A stretch of 64,000 nucleotides of DNA from Oscillospiraceae bacterium (GTDB lineage: Bacteria; Bacillota; Clostridia; Oscillospirales; Ruminococcaceae). The notes beneath the pieces were generated by a model that was not told the origin of the DNA, did no database searches, and saw nothing but the letters and a program-made list of their open reading frames with translations. Each line of letters begins with the position of its first letter. Within the stretch, counting starts at the first letter, position 1. The stretch is taken from positions 1-64,000 of the forward strand of contig WRKM01000002.1 of NCBI GenBank assembly GCA_009778065.1, read 5' to 3'. The position numbers and the translations under genes are program-made. This document shows positions 40,656 to 47,826 of this stretch, one piece after another.

Positions 40656-43268
40656 TTAGATGCTGCCGATAGCTCCTACAACAAGTTTCAGAATGTTCAG
40701 AGCATCGGTCGCTGTGGGGCTGCGTCCTGTGCCTGTCGCTACAAACTGCTGAATCGGGCTGAGGGTTGTTTGACCTGTCAGAGCTTTAAGCAGTTCGAGA
40801 GCGTCAGTCGATTCAACTTTGCCTGTACCTGTGATGTCGCCTGTCTGACGAACTATTACTAAGTAATCGCCCTCTGTGGGTACGTTTACTGTCGCATTTC
40901 CGTCCGTGCCTACTACAGCTACGTTGACGACTTCGAGTTCTCCGGTTTCTGCGTTAAATCTTACGAGGATTGCATTCTGTCCCGCACTCGCTCTGCCTGC
41001 CGCTATTACCTGAGGACCGGGGCTTTCTATGCTTAGCTGAATAACGGGTAGGTCGCTTGCACCTGCCGCTTCGTTAATCGCGGCTATGGGTATATCGACT
41101 ATTATTTCATCTGTACCGACTACTACTTCATTTTCTTCGGAAGTAGCTGTAGTTGTTGTTGTGGTCGTTGAGGGTGTGGTGGTTGTGGGTCTTCTGCCGC
41201 TGTTTATCGGTATGTTGTTAGAACCGCCGCTGTCAATATCACCGCCGCCGCTACCGGGTTCACCACCACCGCCGCCGCCGCCGCCACCGGGGTCATCGCC
41301 GCCGCCGCTACCGGGGTCATCACCACCGCCGCCACCGGGACCAAAGTTACCGGCGGACAAAGCGAATGTAGGAGTAGCAGACCTTTGAACGCCGCCATAA
41401 CCGGCTCCCCCGGAGTTTAATGCGTCTACTAAGTCTTGGTTAATTTCGAGTTCCCAAACTACAACGCCGTCAGCTTCGATAACAACGCTTGTAATTGTGA
41501 AATCTGCCGTAGTTGCTGTACGAATACGAACTCTGTGTCCGTCATTTTGCGTAACACCGTTATCGGCAACGGGCATAGCGGAAGGGAAGGCATCGGATGT
41601 AACGCCCGTTCTGTTTCCTCTTGTTTCCCACATATCCCACGGGGCAGCATCAAGAGGGAAGTGAACCCAGAAAGCTTCCGAAGAAGAACCGGTAACGATT
41701 ATTTTGTTATTAGTTGCATGTAAGGGCAGAGTCGATAACAATACATCTAAACCAAACCAAGCATCTGTACGTCCGCTGACGACTAAACCTTGAACATCAG
41801 GGTCGGGTTCGGTTGGTTCGTCACCGCCGCCGGGTCCTTCGGGTTCTTCATCGCTGTATATCGTGACGTTGAAGACTACGAAATCCACATCGGACGAAAT
41901 TTGCAGGTTATTGTGTTCATGTTCTACCTGTGTCCATGTAAGCTCAAATTCTGTTCTTGCCATCGGAAGGGTAAAAGTTTTTGCTACTCCGGAAGGATGG
42001 TTATCGGGTACTATGTTCAAATTGCCGGCTGTCGATAGAGCGGCGGCTTCGATAACTACCTTGTACTCAACGCCTGTTTTACCTTGGAATGTTTGAGTGT
42101 GTCCGTAGTCGCCTTGAAATTGAATACCTCTCGAGTTAGCGGAAGTTTCGTTTGTAACAGCCAAAGAGCCGTTGCCAATCGTTAATTGTGTTCCCGCAAA
42201 GTTGAGACCCATGTGACCCGACCAAGCCATTCTTTGTATTCCATAGCCATTGACATACTGGTCATTCGCTATAGTCAAGCCTGTGAATGTTCTTATTTGA
42301 TAAACTGCGGAAGAATCGGCATCTATAACGGGGGTGTTAGTGGGAATATTCGGTTGTACAACTACTGTCGCTACGTTTGAATTCGCCGAATCGCTTCCTT
42401 CCGAGACGACACAACGGAATTTGTACGTTCCGACCGCTAACGCCGTCGGGATAGCGAATGTCGCGCTTGTCGCGCCACTGGCAACATCAGTCCATGTGTT
42501 TGTGGCGGTTTCCTGTTGCCATTGAAATGAAACCGTATTGCCCGAGGTTGCCGTCGCGGCAACTGTTAAACTTCCGGTAATAGCTCCAACCGTAACGGTA
42601 GTGGTCGCCGCAGGCTGGGTTGTAAATGTAATGGGAGCTACGACACCAGGGTCGCAAGTCGCACAGTCGTCGTTACAGTCTACAGCTTTTAATTTTACAT
42701 TGCTCACTTTATATGTAGTGGGTACATCGGTGCCGCTTCCGACAGGCTGATTTCCCACAGCGGCAAGTCCCGGCGCAAACGCAAAGAAAACTTCACTTTC
42801 ATTTTGCAAACCGGAAAAACCATCTAAATCAAATGAGAAGTTTTTGGAATTAATACCATTGTCGCTCCAACCAGCGGCGGCTGCCACAGAAGCTGCACTG
42901 TCTGCTGTCGAGTCTTGCGATGAAAATGCATCCGCTCTCGCAAAAACTTTAGGGGCGGGTTTCCAACCGGTATCACCCTGAACGCCTTCCCAAGTAAGAG
43001 TAAGGGCTTCATAATCGGACAACTCAAAAGTACCGAAATTTGCGGAAAAACGAACTGTCGCCCAGTCGTTTCCGCTCCCTGTACCATGTTCAAAGGTAAT
43101 AAACTCGGCACCCTGTGTAACTGTTCCGCCGGAACCGGTCAAAGAACTCAAAGGTATTATAACGCAATTTGCGCTACTGTTTGCACTTGTCATAATAGGC
43201 AAAATGGTTACTAACCCCAACACAAGCGCAAGGGACGTAACCATAGCCAAGATTTTTTTCAATTTCAT
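40656..43268 (-). CDS. Large secreted protein with Ig-like region and C-terminal dockerin-like module
   Basis: 870 aa. Signal peptide about residues 1-30 (IMTSANS). Region 1 (about 33-200) looks like a carbohydrate-binding or jelly-roll fold. Region 2 (about 210-310) is Ig-like (FTTQPAATTTVTVG...SFQWQQETATNTW...YKFRCVVSEG). Further beta-rich regions run to about 640. Then come a Gly/Asp/Pro-rich linker (GGGGDDPG repeats), a Thr-rich linker, and a module of about 150 aa shared with the protein at 59931. It ends in two degenerate dockerin-like repeats (STDALELLKALTG and TATDALNILKLVVG). GGAGG precedes the ATG. Probably cell-surface or cellulosome-like; enzymatic activity not evident. Confidence 0.82.
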   Translation of the reverse strand: MKLKKILAMVTSLALVLGLVTILPIMTSANSSANCVIIPLSSLTGSGGTVTQGAEFITFEHGTGSGNDWATVRFSANFGTFELSDYEALTLTWEGVQGDTGWKPAPKVFARADAFSSQDSTADSAASVAAAAGWSDNGINSKNFSFDLDGFSGLQNESEVFFAFAPGLAAVGNQPVGSGTDVPTTYKVSNVKLKAVDCNDDCATCDPGVVAPITFTTQPAATTTVTVGAITGSLTVAATATSGNTVSFQWQQETATNTWTDVASGATSATFAIPTALAVGTYKFRCVVSEGSDSANSNVATVVVQPNIPTNTPVIDADSSAVYQIRTFTGLTIANDQYVNGYGIQRMAWSGHMGLNFAGTQLTIGNGSLAVTNETSANSRGIQFQGDYGHTQTFQGKTGVEYKVVIEAAALSTAGNLNIVPDNHPSGVAKTFTLPMARTEFELTWTQVEHEHNNLQISSDVDFVVFNVTIYSDEEPEGPGGGDEPTEPDPDVQGLVVSGRTDAWFGLDVLLSTLPLHATNNKIIVTGSSSEAFWVHFPLDAAPWDMWETRGNRTGVTSDAFPSAMPVADNGVTQNDGHRVRIRTATTADFTITSVVIEADGVVVWELEINQDLVDALNSGGAGYGGVQRSATPTFALSAGNFGPGGGGGDDPGSGGGDDPGGGGGGGGGEPGSGGGDIDSGGSNNIPINSGRRPTTTTPSTTTTTTTATSEENEVVVGTDEIIVDIPIAAINEAAGASDLPVIQLSIESPGPQVIAAGRASAGQNAILVRFNAETGELEVVNVAVVGTDGNATVNVPTEGDYLVIVRQTGDITGTGKVESTDALELLKALTGQTTLSPIQQFVATGTGRSPTATDALNILKLVVGAIGSI

Positions 43269-43331
43269 TTAAAATCCTCCTCAAATTTTCATAAAAAGTT
43301 TTTGTTAATATGATAAACGCTGAATCAGCGT

Positions 43332-43466
43332 TTAATCCGGGTTAACTGCTCGCGCTTTCTCACGTTCCGCCGCAAGTAAAAAGACCTCATCGACAGTTTT
43401 ATCGCTCCATAAATCTCTCTGCCATTCGGTGTAGTTGAAGCTTTCGCACGTATCTATTTCTCTCAT
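43332..43466 (-). CDS. Small hypothetical protein at the edge of the TA island
   Basis: 44 aa (MREIDTCESFNYTEWQRDLW...KTVDEVFLLAAEREKARAV). It has a good promoter (43566-43538) but only a weak GGATG-like SD. The sequence is soluble and acidic, without a recognised domain. Its position next to several antitoxins suggests a small antitoxin or relic, but this is inference. Confidence 0.5.
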   Translation of the reverse strand: MREIDTCESFNYTEWQRDLWSDKTVDEVFLLAAEREKARAVNPD

Positions 43467-43537
43467 CCGGGTTCAAATCCTGTCACTTAAAAATTATATA
43501 AAGACGTTAACGGAACGACTAAAACGATATTAAAATT

Positions 43538-43566
43538 ATTATAACAGTTTTCACATATAATGTAAA
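43538..43566 (-). promoter_or_regulatory. Promoter of the 44-aa ORF
   Basis: Minus strand TTTACA (43566-43561), 17 bp, TATAAT (43543-43538). Leader of about 65 nt. Confidence 0.6.
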
Positions 43567-43642
43567 GATGTGGTTCTTACAAAATATGGGTATCCGGTTT
43601 GTGTATATTGCACAAAATGCAGGGTTTTTACTTAAATTTTAC

Positions 43643-43763
43643 TTGACATGGGGTAGGGAATGTGATACTATATAAGTAACAAAGGCGAACCGATAAGCGG
43701 TCGCCCTCAGTGCGAAAAAGAAATTAGCCGCTCGCTTGGGACGCTTGGCGGCTATTTCCTTTA
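43643..43763 (+). ncRNA. Repeated promoter-RNA-terminator cassette, copy 1
   Basis: TTGACA (43643-43648), 17 bp, TACTAT (43666-43671), start near 43678. The RNA of about 85 nt has hairpin 1, GGCGAACCG/CGGTCGCC (43684-43705), and hairpin 2, AGCCGC (43726-43731) with GCGGCT (43748-43753), then TTTCCTTT. It is almost identical to copies 2 and 3 from CTTGACATGGGG to TTTCCTTT. There is no peptide ORF opposite this copy; the minus strand instead begins the end of an XRE antitoxin gene 4 bp later. Confidence 0.8.
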
Positions 43764-43766
43764 TAA

Positions 43767-44063
43767 TCACTTCGCCGATGGAACAATTTCCAAAGTATAA
43801 CCCAACGGCTTCAGCACCTTAAAAAGCGTGTCAATCTGCGGAGTTGCTTTCATGCTTTCGAGCCGCGCGACTGCCGACTGGTTGATTCCCGCCTGCTGTG
43901 CAAGTTGTTTTTGGGTTAAGCCCTTAATTTCCCTCGCTTCAATCAGCTTACCGATAAGCGAGACCTCAAAATTGATGCGGTCTTTTTCGTCTTCGGTGAG
44001 CAAATCGGGGTCGTTCCAAAGGTCGCCAAGTGTAGTAAAGTTCGTATTATTTATTCTTTTCAT
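43767..44063 (-). CDS. XRE-family antitoxin (HigA-like)
   Basis: 98 aa. The C-terminal helix-turn-helix (LIGKLIEAREIKGLTQKQLAQQAGINQSAVARLESMKATPQIDTLFKVLKPLGYTLEIV) is a classic XRE domain. The N-terminal 35 residues (TLGDLWNDPDLLTEDEKDRI) are of the type that binds RelE/HigB toxins. It overlaps the toxin gene by 17 bp, with the toxin first. The 3' end abuts RNA cassette copy 1, which reads towards it. Confidence 0.92.
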   Translation of the reverse strand: MKRINNTNFTTLGDLWNDPDLLTEDEKDRINFEVSLIGKLIEAREIKGLTQKQLAQQAGINQSAVARLESMKATPQIDTLFKVLKPLGYTLEIVPSAK

Positions 44064-44427
44064 GTTTCAGATTATTCCTTTCTAAATGGTCGGCTAATAA
44101 CCGCTCTGCCTGTTCGATTTCAAGGGGCGGGGTTTTCTTTGTTGTTTTTACAAAATGATGAAGCAAGACAAAAGTTTTGTCTTTCCAGTAAAAGAAAAAC
44201 ACGCGATGGTCAAGCGGTCGAAGCTCCCACAAATCGTTCCTGATGTGCTTTACGGTCGGATAACCCGCCCTTGTTCCATAAGTTTCCAACGTCTTGATGT
44301 AGGCTAAAATTTTCGTGGCTTGAATTCGCTCATTCTTGCTTGTCAATCCCTTTTTCGCCAATTCGTAAATGAAATCTTTAATCGGCTCTTTGCCGTCTTT
44401 GTCTTGATAAAATATAACGTCGAACAT
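44047..44427 (-). CDS. HigB/RelE-type toxin (phage Gp49-like)
   Basis: 126 aa. MFDVIFYQDKDGKEPIKDFIYELAKKG, then KTLETYGTRAGYPTVKHIRNDLWELRPLDHRVFFFYWKDKTFVLLHHFVKTTKKTP: the Gp49/HigB pattern, with the ELRP...R...FVLLH...K catalytic-surface residues on the beta sheet. Family members cleave mRNA on the ribosome. It is the first gene of the module, preceded by TTGACA-17-TATAAT at 44479-44451. Confidence 0.93.
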   Translation of the reverse strand: MFDVIFYQDKDGKEPIKDFIYELAKKGLTSKNERIQATKILAYIKTLETYGTRAGYPTVKHIRNDLWELRPLDHRVFFFYWKDKTFVLLHHFVKTTKKTPPLEIEQAERLLADHLERNNLKHEKNK

Positions 44428-44450
44428 AAATACTATACCCCTCTTTTTGT

Positions 44451-44479
44451 ATTATAACATATTCGTAATTAATTGTCAA
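44451..44479 (-). promoter_or_regulatory. Promoter of the second HigBA-like module
   Basis: Minus strand TTGACA (44479-44474), 17 bp, TATAAT (44456-44451). Confidence 0.78.
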
Positions 44480-44544
44480 TAATAAATTTGTTCCCCGTTT
44501 ATACGTGTCATGTACACTCATAATAAATATATTTTTAATTTTGC

Positions 44545-44668
44545 TTGACATGGGGTAGGGAATGTGATATTATATAAGTAACAAAGGCGAACCGATAAGC
44601 GGTCGCCCTCATTGCGAAAAAGAAATTAGCCGCTCGCTTGGGACGCAAGGCGGCTATTTCCTTTTTTT
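44545..44668 (+). ncRNA. Repeated RNA cassette, copy 2: antitoxin RNA of a type I system
   Basis: TTGACA (44545-44550), 17 bp, TATTAT (44568-44573), start near 44580 with AACAAAGGCGAACCG. The two hairpins match copy 1 and end in CCTTTTTTTAT. The RNA converges on the 30-aa toxin gene: its 3' end overlaps the last toxin codons (44654-44668), and the rest is complementary to the toxin mRNA 3' UTR. Read on minus, hairpin 1 followed by TTTGTTACTT would also terminate the toxin mRNA. The layout resembles txpA/ratA. Confidence 0.82.
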
Positions 44669-44746
44669 ATTGTCAGACTGCATAAGATGTATCACGTTGC
44701 AGACAACGAGTGCTAAAGTAAGAAACTCAAGCCACGTCATAGACAT
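44654..44746 (-). CDS. Small hydrophobic peptide toxin (TxpA/holin-like), type I TA
   Basis: 30 aa: MSMTWLEFLTLALVVC, then NVIHLMQSDNKKRK. One membrane helix is followed by a short basic tail, the format of TxpA/Fst/putative holin-like toxins. SD GAGGTG favours the second Met (44740), giving 28 aa. It has its own promoter (44877-44849) and a leader of about 95 nt. Its C-terminal tail MQSDNKKRK survives, without the rest, beside RNA copy 4. Membrane-damaging activity is inferred from the family. Confidence 0.75.
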   Translation of the reverse strand: MSMTWLEFLTLALVVCNVIHLMQSDNKKRK

Positions 44747-44848
44747 CACCTCGTTTCCGAGGGAGGATTTGACCGCTATACCGCCGTTTAAACGCTTTTT
44801 CATCAGATGAATCAGCGTGTTACACAGGTTTCGCCTTTGTTAGATTTT

Positions 44849-44877
44849 ATTCTATCATTAATGTAAAAATTTGTCAA
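44849..44877 (-). promoter_or_regulatory. Promoter of the type I toxin mRNA
   Basis: Minus strand TTGACA (44877-44872), 17 bp, TAGAAT (44854-44849). The expected start is near 44842, so the mRNA begins (U)AACAAAGGCGAAACC, sharing its first 12 nt after the U with the antitoxin RNA. Confidence 0.75.
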
Positions 44878-44934
44878 TACTTTAATTCTGTTATATCATA
44901 ATAAATTTTTGTCATATCAAAATAAAATAAATGC

Positions 44935-45057
44935 TTGACATGGGGTAGGGAATGTGTTATTATATAAGTAACAAAGGCGAACCGATAAGCGGTCGCCCTC
45001 ATTGCGAAAAAGAAATTAGCCGCTCGCTTGAGACGCAGGGCGGCTATTTCCTTTTGC
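44935..45057 (+). ncRNA. Repeated RNA cassette, copy 3
   Basis: TTGACA (44935-44940), 17 bp, TATTAT (44958-44963), the same two hairpins, ending GGCGGCTATTTCCTTTT. Differs from copy 2 at only a few positions. No toxin ORF lies opposite; a promoter for relB follows 23 bp downstream. Confidence 0.8.
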
Positions 45058-45079
45058 ACAAAATAATTTGTGCAAATGC

Positions 45080-45108
45080 TTGACAAAACGAATAATATAT
45101 GCTATAAT
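45080..45108 (+). promoter_or_regulatory. Promoter of the relB-like antitoxin
   Basis: TTGACA (45080-45085), 17 bp, TATAAT (45103-45108), 31 bp before the ATG. Confidence 0.78.
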
Positions 45109-45139
45109 GAAGCTAATGAAATAAAGAAAGGGTGTTTTT

Positions 45140-45472
45140 ATGGCTAACACAACAAACTTGAGCATACGGCTCGACCGCGATTTAAAAAACGAAGCCGACC
45201 AAATGTTTAATTCTCTCGGCATGAATTTAACAACCGCAATTACTATTTTTGTGAAACAGGCGGTAATGCTGAAAAGGATTCCTTTTGAAATCGCGCTATA
45301 TGACGACGAAAAGGAAGCTTCGAGGCTTAGGGCAATAGAAGCCGTCGAAAGAATACACCGCAATTCCGTTCTAAACGGCACAGACAATATGACTTTGGAC
45401 GAGATTAACGCAGAAATCGCGGCGGCGCGGCGGGAGCGGCGCGAACGTAAACAAAACGAGGCGAACGCATGA
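45140..45472 (+). CDS. RelB/DinJ family antitoxin
   Basis: 110 aa. Residues 1-50 form the ribbon-helix-helix domain (TNLSIRLDRDLKNEADQMFNSLGMNLTTAITIFVKQAVMLKRIPFEI). The C-terminal part (NGTDNMTLDEINAEIAAARRERRER) wraps the toxin. Its partner gene starts in the usual ATGA overlap but stops after 8 codons, so the antitoxin is orphaned. The protein itself looks intact and has its own consensus promoter and SD (AAAGGGTG). Confidence 0.93.
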   Translation: MANTTNLSIRLDRDLKNEADQMFNSLGMNLTTAITIFVKQAVMLKRIPFEIALYDDEKEASRLRAIEAVERIHRNSVLNGTDNMTLDEINAEIAAARRERRERKQNEANA

Positions 45473-45495
45473 ATATACGCCGGGTTGTAATATAA
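45469..45495 (+). pseudogene. Remnant of a PIN-type toxin gene (8 codons)
   Basis: ATGA overlap with relB, then codons for MNIRRVVI and a stop. R-R-V-V-I is how PIN-domain toxins of this type commonly start (usually continuing DTN...). The frame ends exactly where homology to the RNA cassette begins. Too short for proof; the inference rests on the overlap and the partner family. Confidence 0.5.
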
Positions 45496-45590
45496 GTAAC
45501 AAAGGCGAACCGATAAGCGGTCGCCCTCAATAGAAAGTTGCTGTTGAAACAGCCGCCTTATTGGGAAGCAAGGCGGCTATTTCCTTTTTT
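45488..45590 (+). ncRNA. Repeated RNA cassette, copy 4 (5'-truncated, divergent)
   Basis: TATAAGTAACAAAGGCGAACCG and hairpin 1 are identical to the other copies (22 nt quoted in two parts: TATAAGTAAC, AAAGGCGAACCG). The -35 is missing and only TAATAT could serve as -10. The middle is replaced. Hairpin 2 is rebuilt as a perfect 9-bp stem AGCCGCCTT/AAGGCGGCT followed by ATTTCCTTTTTTT. The minus strand beyond still codes MQSDNKKRK, the tail of the type I toxin. Confidence 0.75.
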
Positions 45591-45611
45591 TATTGTCAGA
45601 CTGCATATTAA

Positions 45612-46010
45612 TCAAGAAATTTCAAGGTATTGTTTTAGTCCTTGTTGCAGTATCTGAGAAAAATTTACGTTCTTTTTTTCTCCGGCTTCTTTCAACCATA
45701 ACGGAATAGTAGCATTGATTTTGACAGATTTTTCCTCAAAATAATTCTTATAGAACCTTGTATTACAAGCTATAAGCGTAACTATATCGTCTTCCTTGAC
45801 TTTTATATCCCGAATGTTTTGCGGTTCCGGAAGCGGAACACCCCGTCTTTCTAATTCGTATAACATTAGACATAATGCGTCTTCAGCGTTTTCTACACAT
45901 TCGGGTAAAGTCTCACCTTGGGAATAACAACCTTCAATATCGGGAAAATAGATTGAATATCCGCCTTCTTGCTCTTTTTCAAAAACAGCGGGGTAACTGT
46001 ATTTAGCCAT
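45612..46010 (-). CDS. hicB: HicB family antitoxin
   Basis: 132 aa from ATG 46010, 7 nt after AGGAGGTG. The N-terminal partial-RNase H fold of HicB (YPAVFEKEQEGGYSIYFPDIEGCYSQGETLPECVENAEDALCLMLYELERRGVPLPEP) is followed by a ribbon-helix-helix-like DNA-binding tail (KINATIPLWLKEAGEKKNVNFSQILQQGLKQYL). It neutralises HicA and autoregulates the operon. 12 bp after hicA. Confidence 0.95.
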   Translation of the reverse strand: MAKYSYPAVFEKEQEGGYSIYFPDIEGCYSQGETLPECVENAEDALCLMLYELERRGVPLPEPQNIRDIKVKEDDIVTLIACNTRFYKNYFEEKSVKINATIPLWLKEAGEKKNVNFSQILQQGLKQYLEIS

Positions 46011-46022
46011 GAAAAACACCTC

Positions 46023-46208
46023 CTATTTAATGCCTGCATCTTTTAAGATTCGATTTAGCGTCCCCTTTTTAACATCTTCGGTATCGTGTCTGCCGACTTG
46101 AAAAGTACGACCGGAGTTTGGCTCAATCCAGTTTTCGTGTCTTGAACCCTCGGAAATTTTATAACAACCATTTTTCTTTAACAGCTTTTTCAGCTCAGAG
46201 TACTTCAT
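46023..46208 (-). CDS. hicA: HicA family mRNA interferase toxin
   Basis: 61 aa, normal HicA length. MKYSELKKLLKKNGCYKISEGSRHENWIEPNSGRTFQVGRHDTEDVKKGTLNRILKDAGI: the double-stranded-RNA-binding-like fold, with the catalytic His in the GRHD segment. Cleaves mRNA and tmRNA in the family. First gene of hicAB, with a consensus promoter upstream. Confidence 0.95.
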   Translation of the reverse strand: MKYSELKKLLKKNGCYKISEGSRHENWIEPNSGRTFQVGRHDTEDVKKGTLNRILKDAGIK

Positions 46209-46239
46209 TTTTAATGGATTCCCTTCATCTACTATTTAC

Positions 46240-46268
46240 ATTATACTCCTTTTTATACGTATTGTCAA
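46240..46268 (-). promoter_or_regulatory. Promoter of hicAB
   Basis: Minus strand TTGACA (46268-46263), 17 bp, TATAAT (46245-46240). Confidence 0.8.
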
Positions 46269-46287
46269 TAAGTTTTGAAAATTTTGC

Positions 46288-47442
46288 TTACGGTACTCCT
46301 ATTATTCTTTGTGTCGCTATGTTCTTTCTGTAAATGATTTTTACCTCTGCGGCGATACCATCCTCTTTCGTTATATACTTTTCATCAAATGATACAATCT
46401 CGCCGTCTTCGTAGAAATTTTCCATATATGTTTCAATCTGCTTTTTTAACCTCTCGCGTGCCTCTGCCTGTCCGATTTTTACCTCGACTATATCATAATG
46501 GCTGTAAATTTCGGTCTTTAACCGATAGGGGAGCGGAAATCCGAGAATCCGCGGTGCACGAGTTTCTTCGGTGTAGAATGTGTCTTGACTATCGCCGCCA
46601 AACATGAACAATGGGAAGCTCCGCCCCAAAAAAATGATGAAGTTATTTTCTTCGATTTTTCCGTTGTTCTTTCTTTCTGTTGATACGAACGGAACAAAAA
46701 ACTCAGTGTTGTCCTCACATTCTGCGATTATTACAGCTCTCGCATGGCTTAGTATTATATTTCCCGCACCATCTTCAACTACCCCTGAAACTATTATATC
46801 GCCCCTGTTAACCCCCGAATCCTTTTCAATCACGAGTCTGCCTCTGTATACCTCTGTTTCTACGATTCTGCCGCTTCTGTCGGCTACTACATTACAGGGG
46901 GTTGTTATAGGGATTTCAGGGGATATGACCTCGAGCCGTTCACTCACATTGACGTGAAGACGGCTTCCTCTGCGTTCGATATTCACCGTGGAAAGCCCGT
47001 CAAGCTCGATGATTATGGCAATTTCTGCTCTTTCTTTGTCGTAGCCTTTTATATTCACCCCGTTTTTTATACCGCAGTTCTCCATTATTTCTATGATTTG
47101 TGCGGCACTGATGTTTTCGTTTCCTTTCACTTTTACATCCCATATGAAATTAGAGAGCAGTACAATAATACCCATGAAGCTGACCGCGCCTAAAAAAACG
47201 CCATGTCTTTTTTTATATCCTCTTAGCTTAAAATACGCTCCGTGTCTGCTTTCAACCCTTGTCCGCACGCCAAAATCGAAGGCTGTGCGGGCTATTTTTT
47301 TATAAAAATAAGGTGATATATTAAAATAAATAATGCCGCCTTTATTTTTAATATTCCATACCTTTATATTTATTTTTAAAAGTTCGTTCACAAATTCTTC
47401 GTTGTATGAGCCGAACGATGAGACTACAATATAGCTTTTCAT
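46288..47442 (-). CDS. yqfD: Sporulation protein YqfD
   Basis: 384 aa from ATG 47442 (AAGGAAG upstream). Cytoplasmic N-terminal part, one membrane helix (about residues 88-106, FLGAVSFMGIIVLLSNFIW), then an extracytoplasmic region (VKVKGNENISAAQIIEIMENCGIKNGVNIKGYDKERAEIAIIIELDGLSTVNIERRGSRLHVNVSERLE). This is the YqfD family, required for sporulation in Clostridia and Bacillus and expressed in the mother cell. Paired with yqfC, 4 bp upstream. Confidence 0.92.
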   Translation of the reverse strand: MKSYIVVSSFGSYNEEFVNELLKINIKVWNIKNKGGIIYFNISPYFYKKIARTAFDFGVRTRVESRHGAYFKLRGYKKRHGVFLGAVSFMGIIVLLSNFIWDVKVKGNENISAAQIIEIMENCGIKNGVNIKGYDKERAEIAIIIELDGLSTVNIERRGSRLHVNVSERLEVISPEIPITTPCNVVADRSGRIVETEVYRGRLVIEKDSGVNRGDIIVSGVVEDGAGNIILSHARAVIIAECEDNTEFFVPFVSTERKNNGKIEENNFIIFLGRSFPLFMFGGDSQDTFYTEETRAPRILGFPLPYRLKTEIYSHYDIVEVKIGQAEARERLKKQIETYMENFYEDGEIVSFDEKYITKEDGIAAEVKIIYRKNIATQRIIGVP

Positions 47443-47446
47443 TTTT

Positions 47447-47725
47447 CTATGACTTCCTTTCTTTTTTTTCTCCGAATTCTGCGGAGTGAATCTTTCCTTT
47501 AATAATAACGCCATCGATACTGAAATTCTGCATTAACAAACCCGAACCCGTTATGGTAAGGGTGTTATTCAGCATTTCTAATTTAATTACATTCTCATCA
47601 TATGCGGTTATTCGCTCACAGCGGTCTATTACAAGCTCGGTGTTATCAATCATTTGTATGTACGAATGTTTATAAAAGCCCGATTTAAGCTTGTCGAATT
47701 TTTCCGCTAAATTAATTACGTTCAT
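47447..47725 (-). CDS. yqfC: Sporulation protein YqfC (YabP family)
   Basis: 92 aa from ATG 47725 (AGGCGG upstream). YIQMIDNTELVIDRCERITAYDENVIKLEMLNNTLTITGSGLLMQNFSIDGVIIKGKIHSAEF is the YabP/YqfC beta-rich domain. Made under SigE in Bacillus. Directly precedes yqfD as in most spore-formers. Confidence 0.92.
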   Translation of the reverse strand: MNVINLAEKFDKLKSGFYKHSYIQMIDNTELVIDRCERITAYDENVIKLEMLNNTLTITGSGLLMQNFSIDGVIIKGKIHSAEFGEKKERKS

Positions 47726-47826
47726 ACTTTTATTCCGCCTATGTCTATAAGATTTAACTTTAAAATATATATGTTGTACAGGCATTTAAAATTCATATAT
47801 TTATTATACGATATGAGGTCTGAAAA

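Noticed and set aside
41086-41388. Plus-strand ORF rich in Pro
   Set aside because: It is the antisense shadow of the Gly/Asp-rich linker of the secreted protein at 40656-43268.
43461-43480. tRNA T-loop-like sequence GGGTTCAAATCC
   Set aside because: No matching acceptor, D or anticodon arms upstream or on the opposite strand; it overlaps the start of a small ORF.
43643-45590. The four similar repeats as a CRISPR array
   Set aside because: Units are ~120 bp, irregularly spaced by genes, and carry promoter and terminator structure rather than short repeats with uniform spacers; no cas genes are present.
43643-45590. The RNA cassettes as insertion sequences or MITEs
   Set aside because: No terminal inverted repeats or target-site duplications are visible at the cassette ends, and conservation tracks the promoter and terminator boundaries.
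46604-47305. Plus-strand ORFs over yqfD
   Set aside because: No SD, and yqfD on the other strand is a confidently recognised family.
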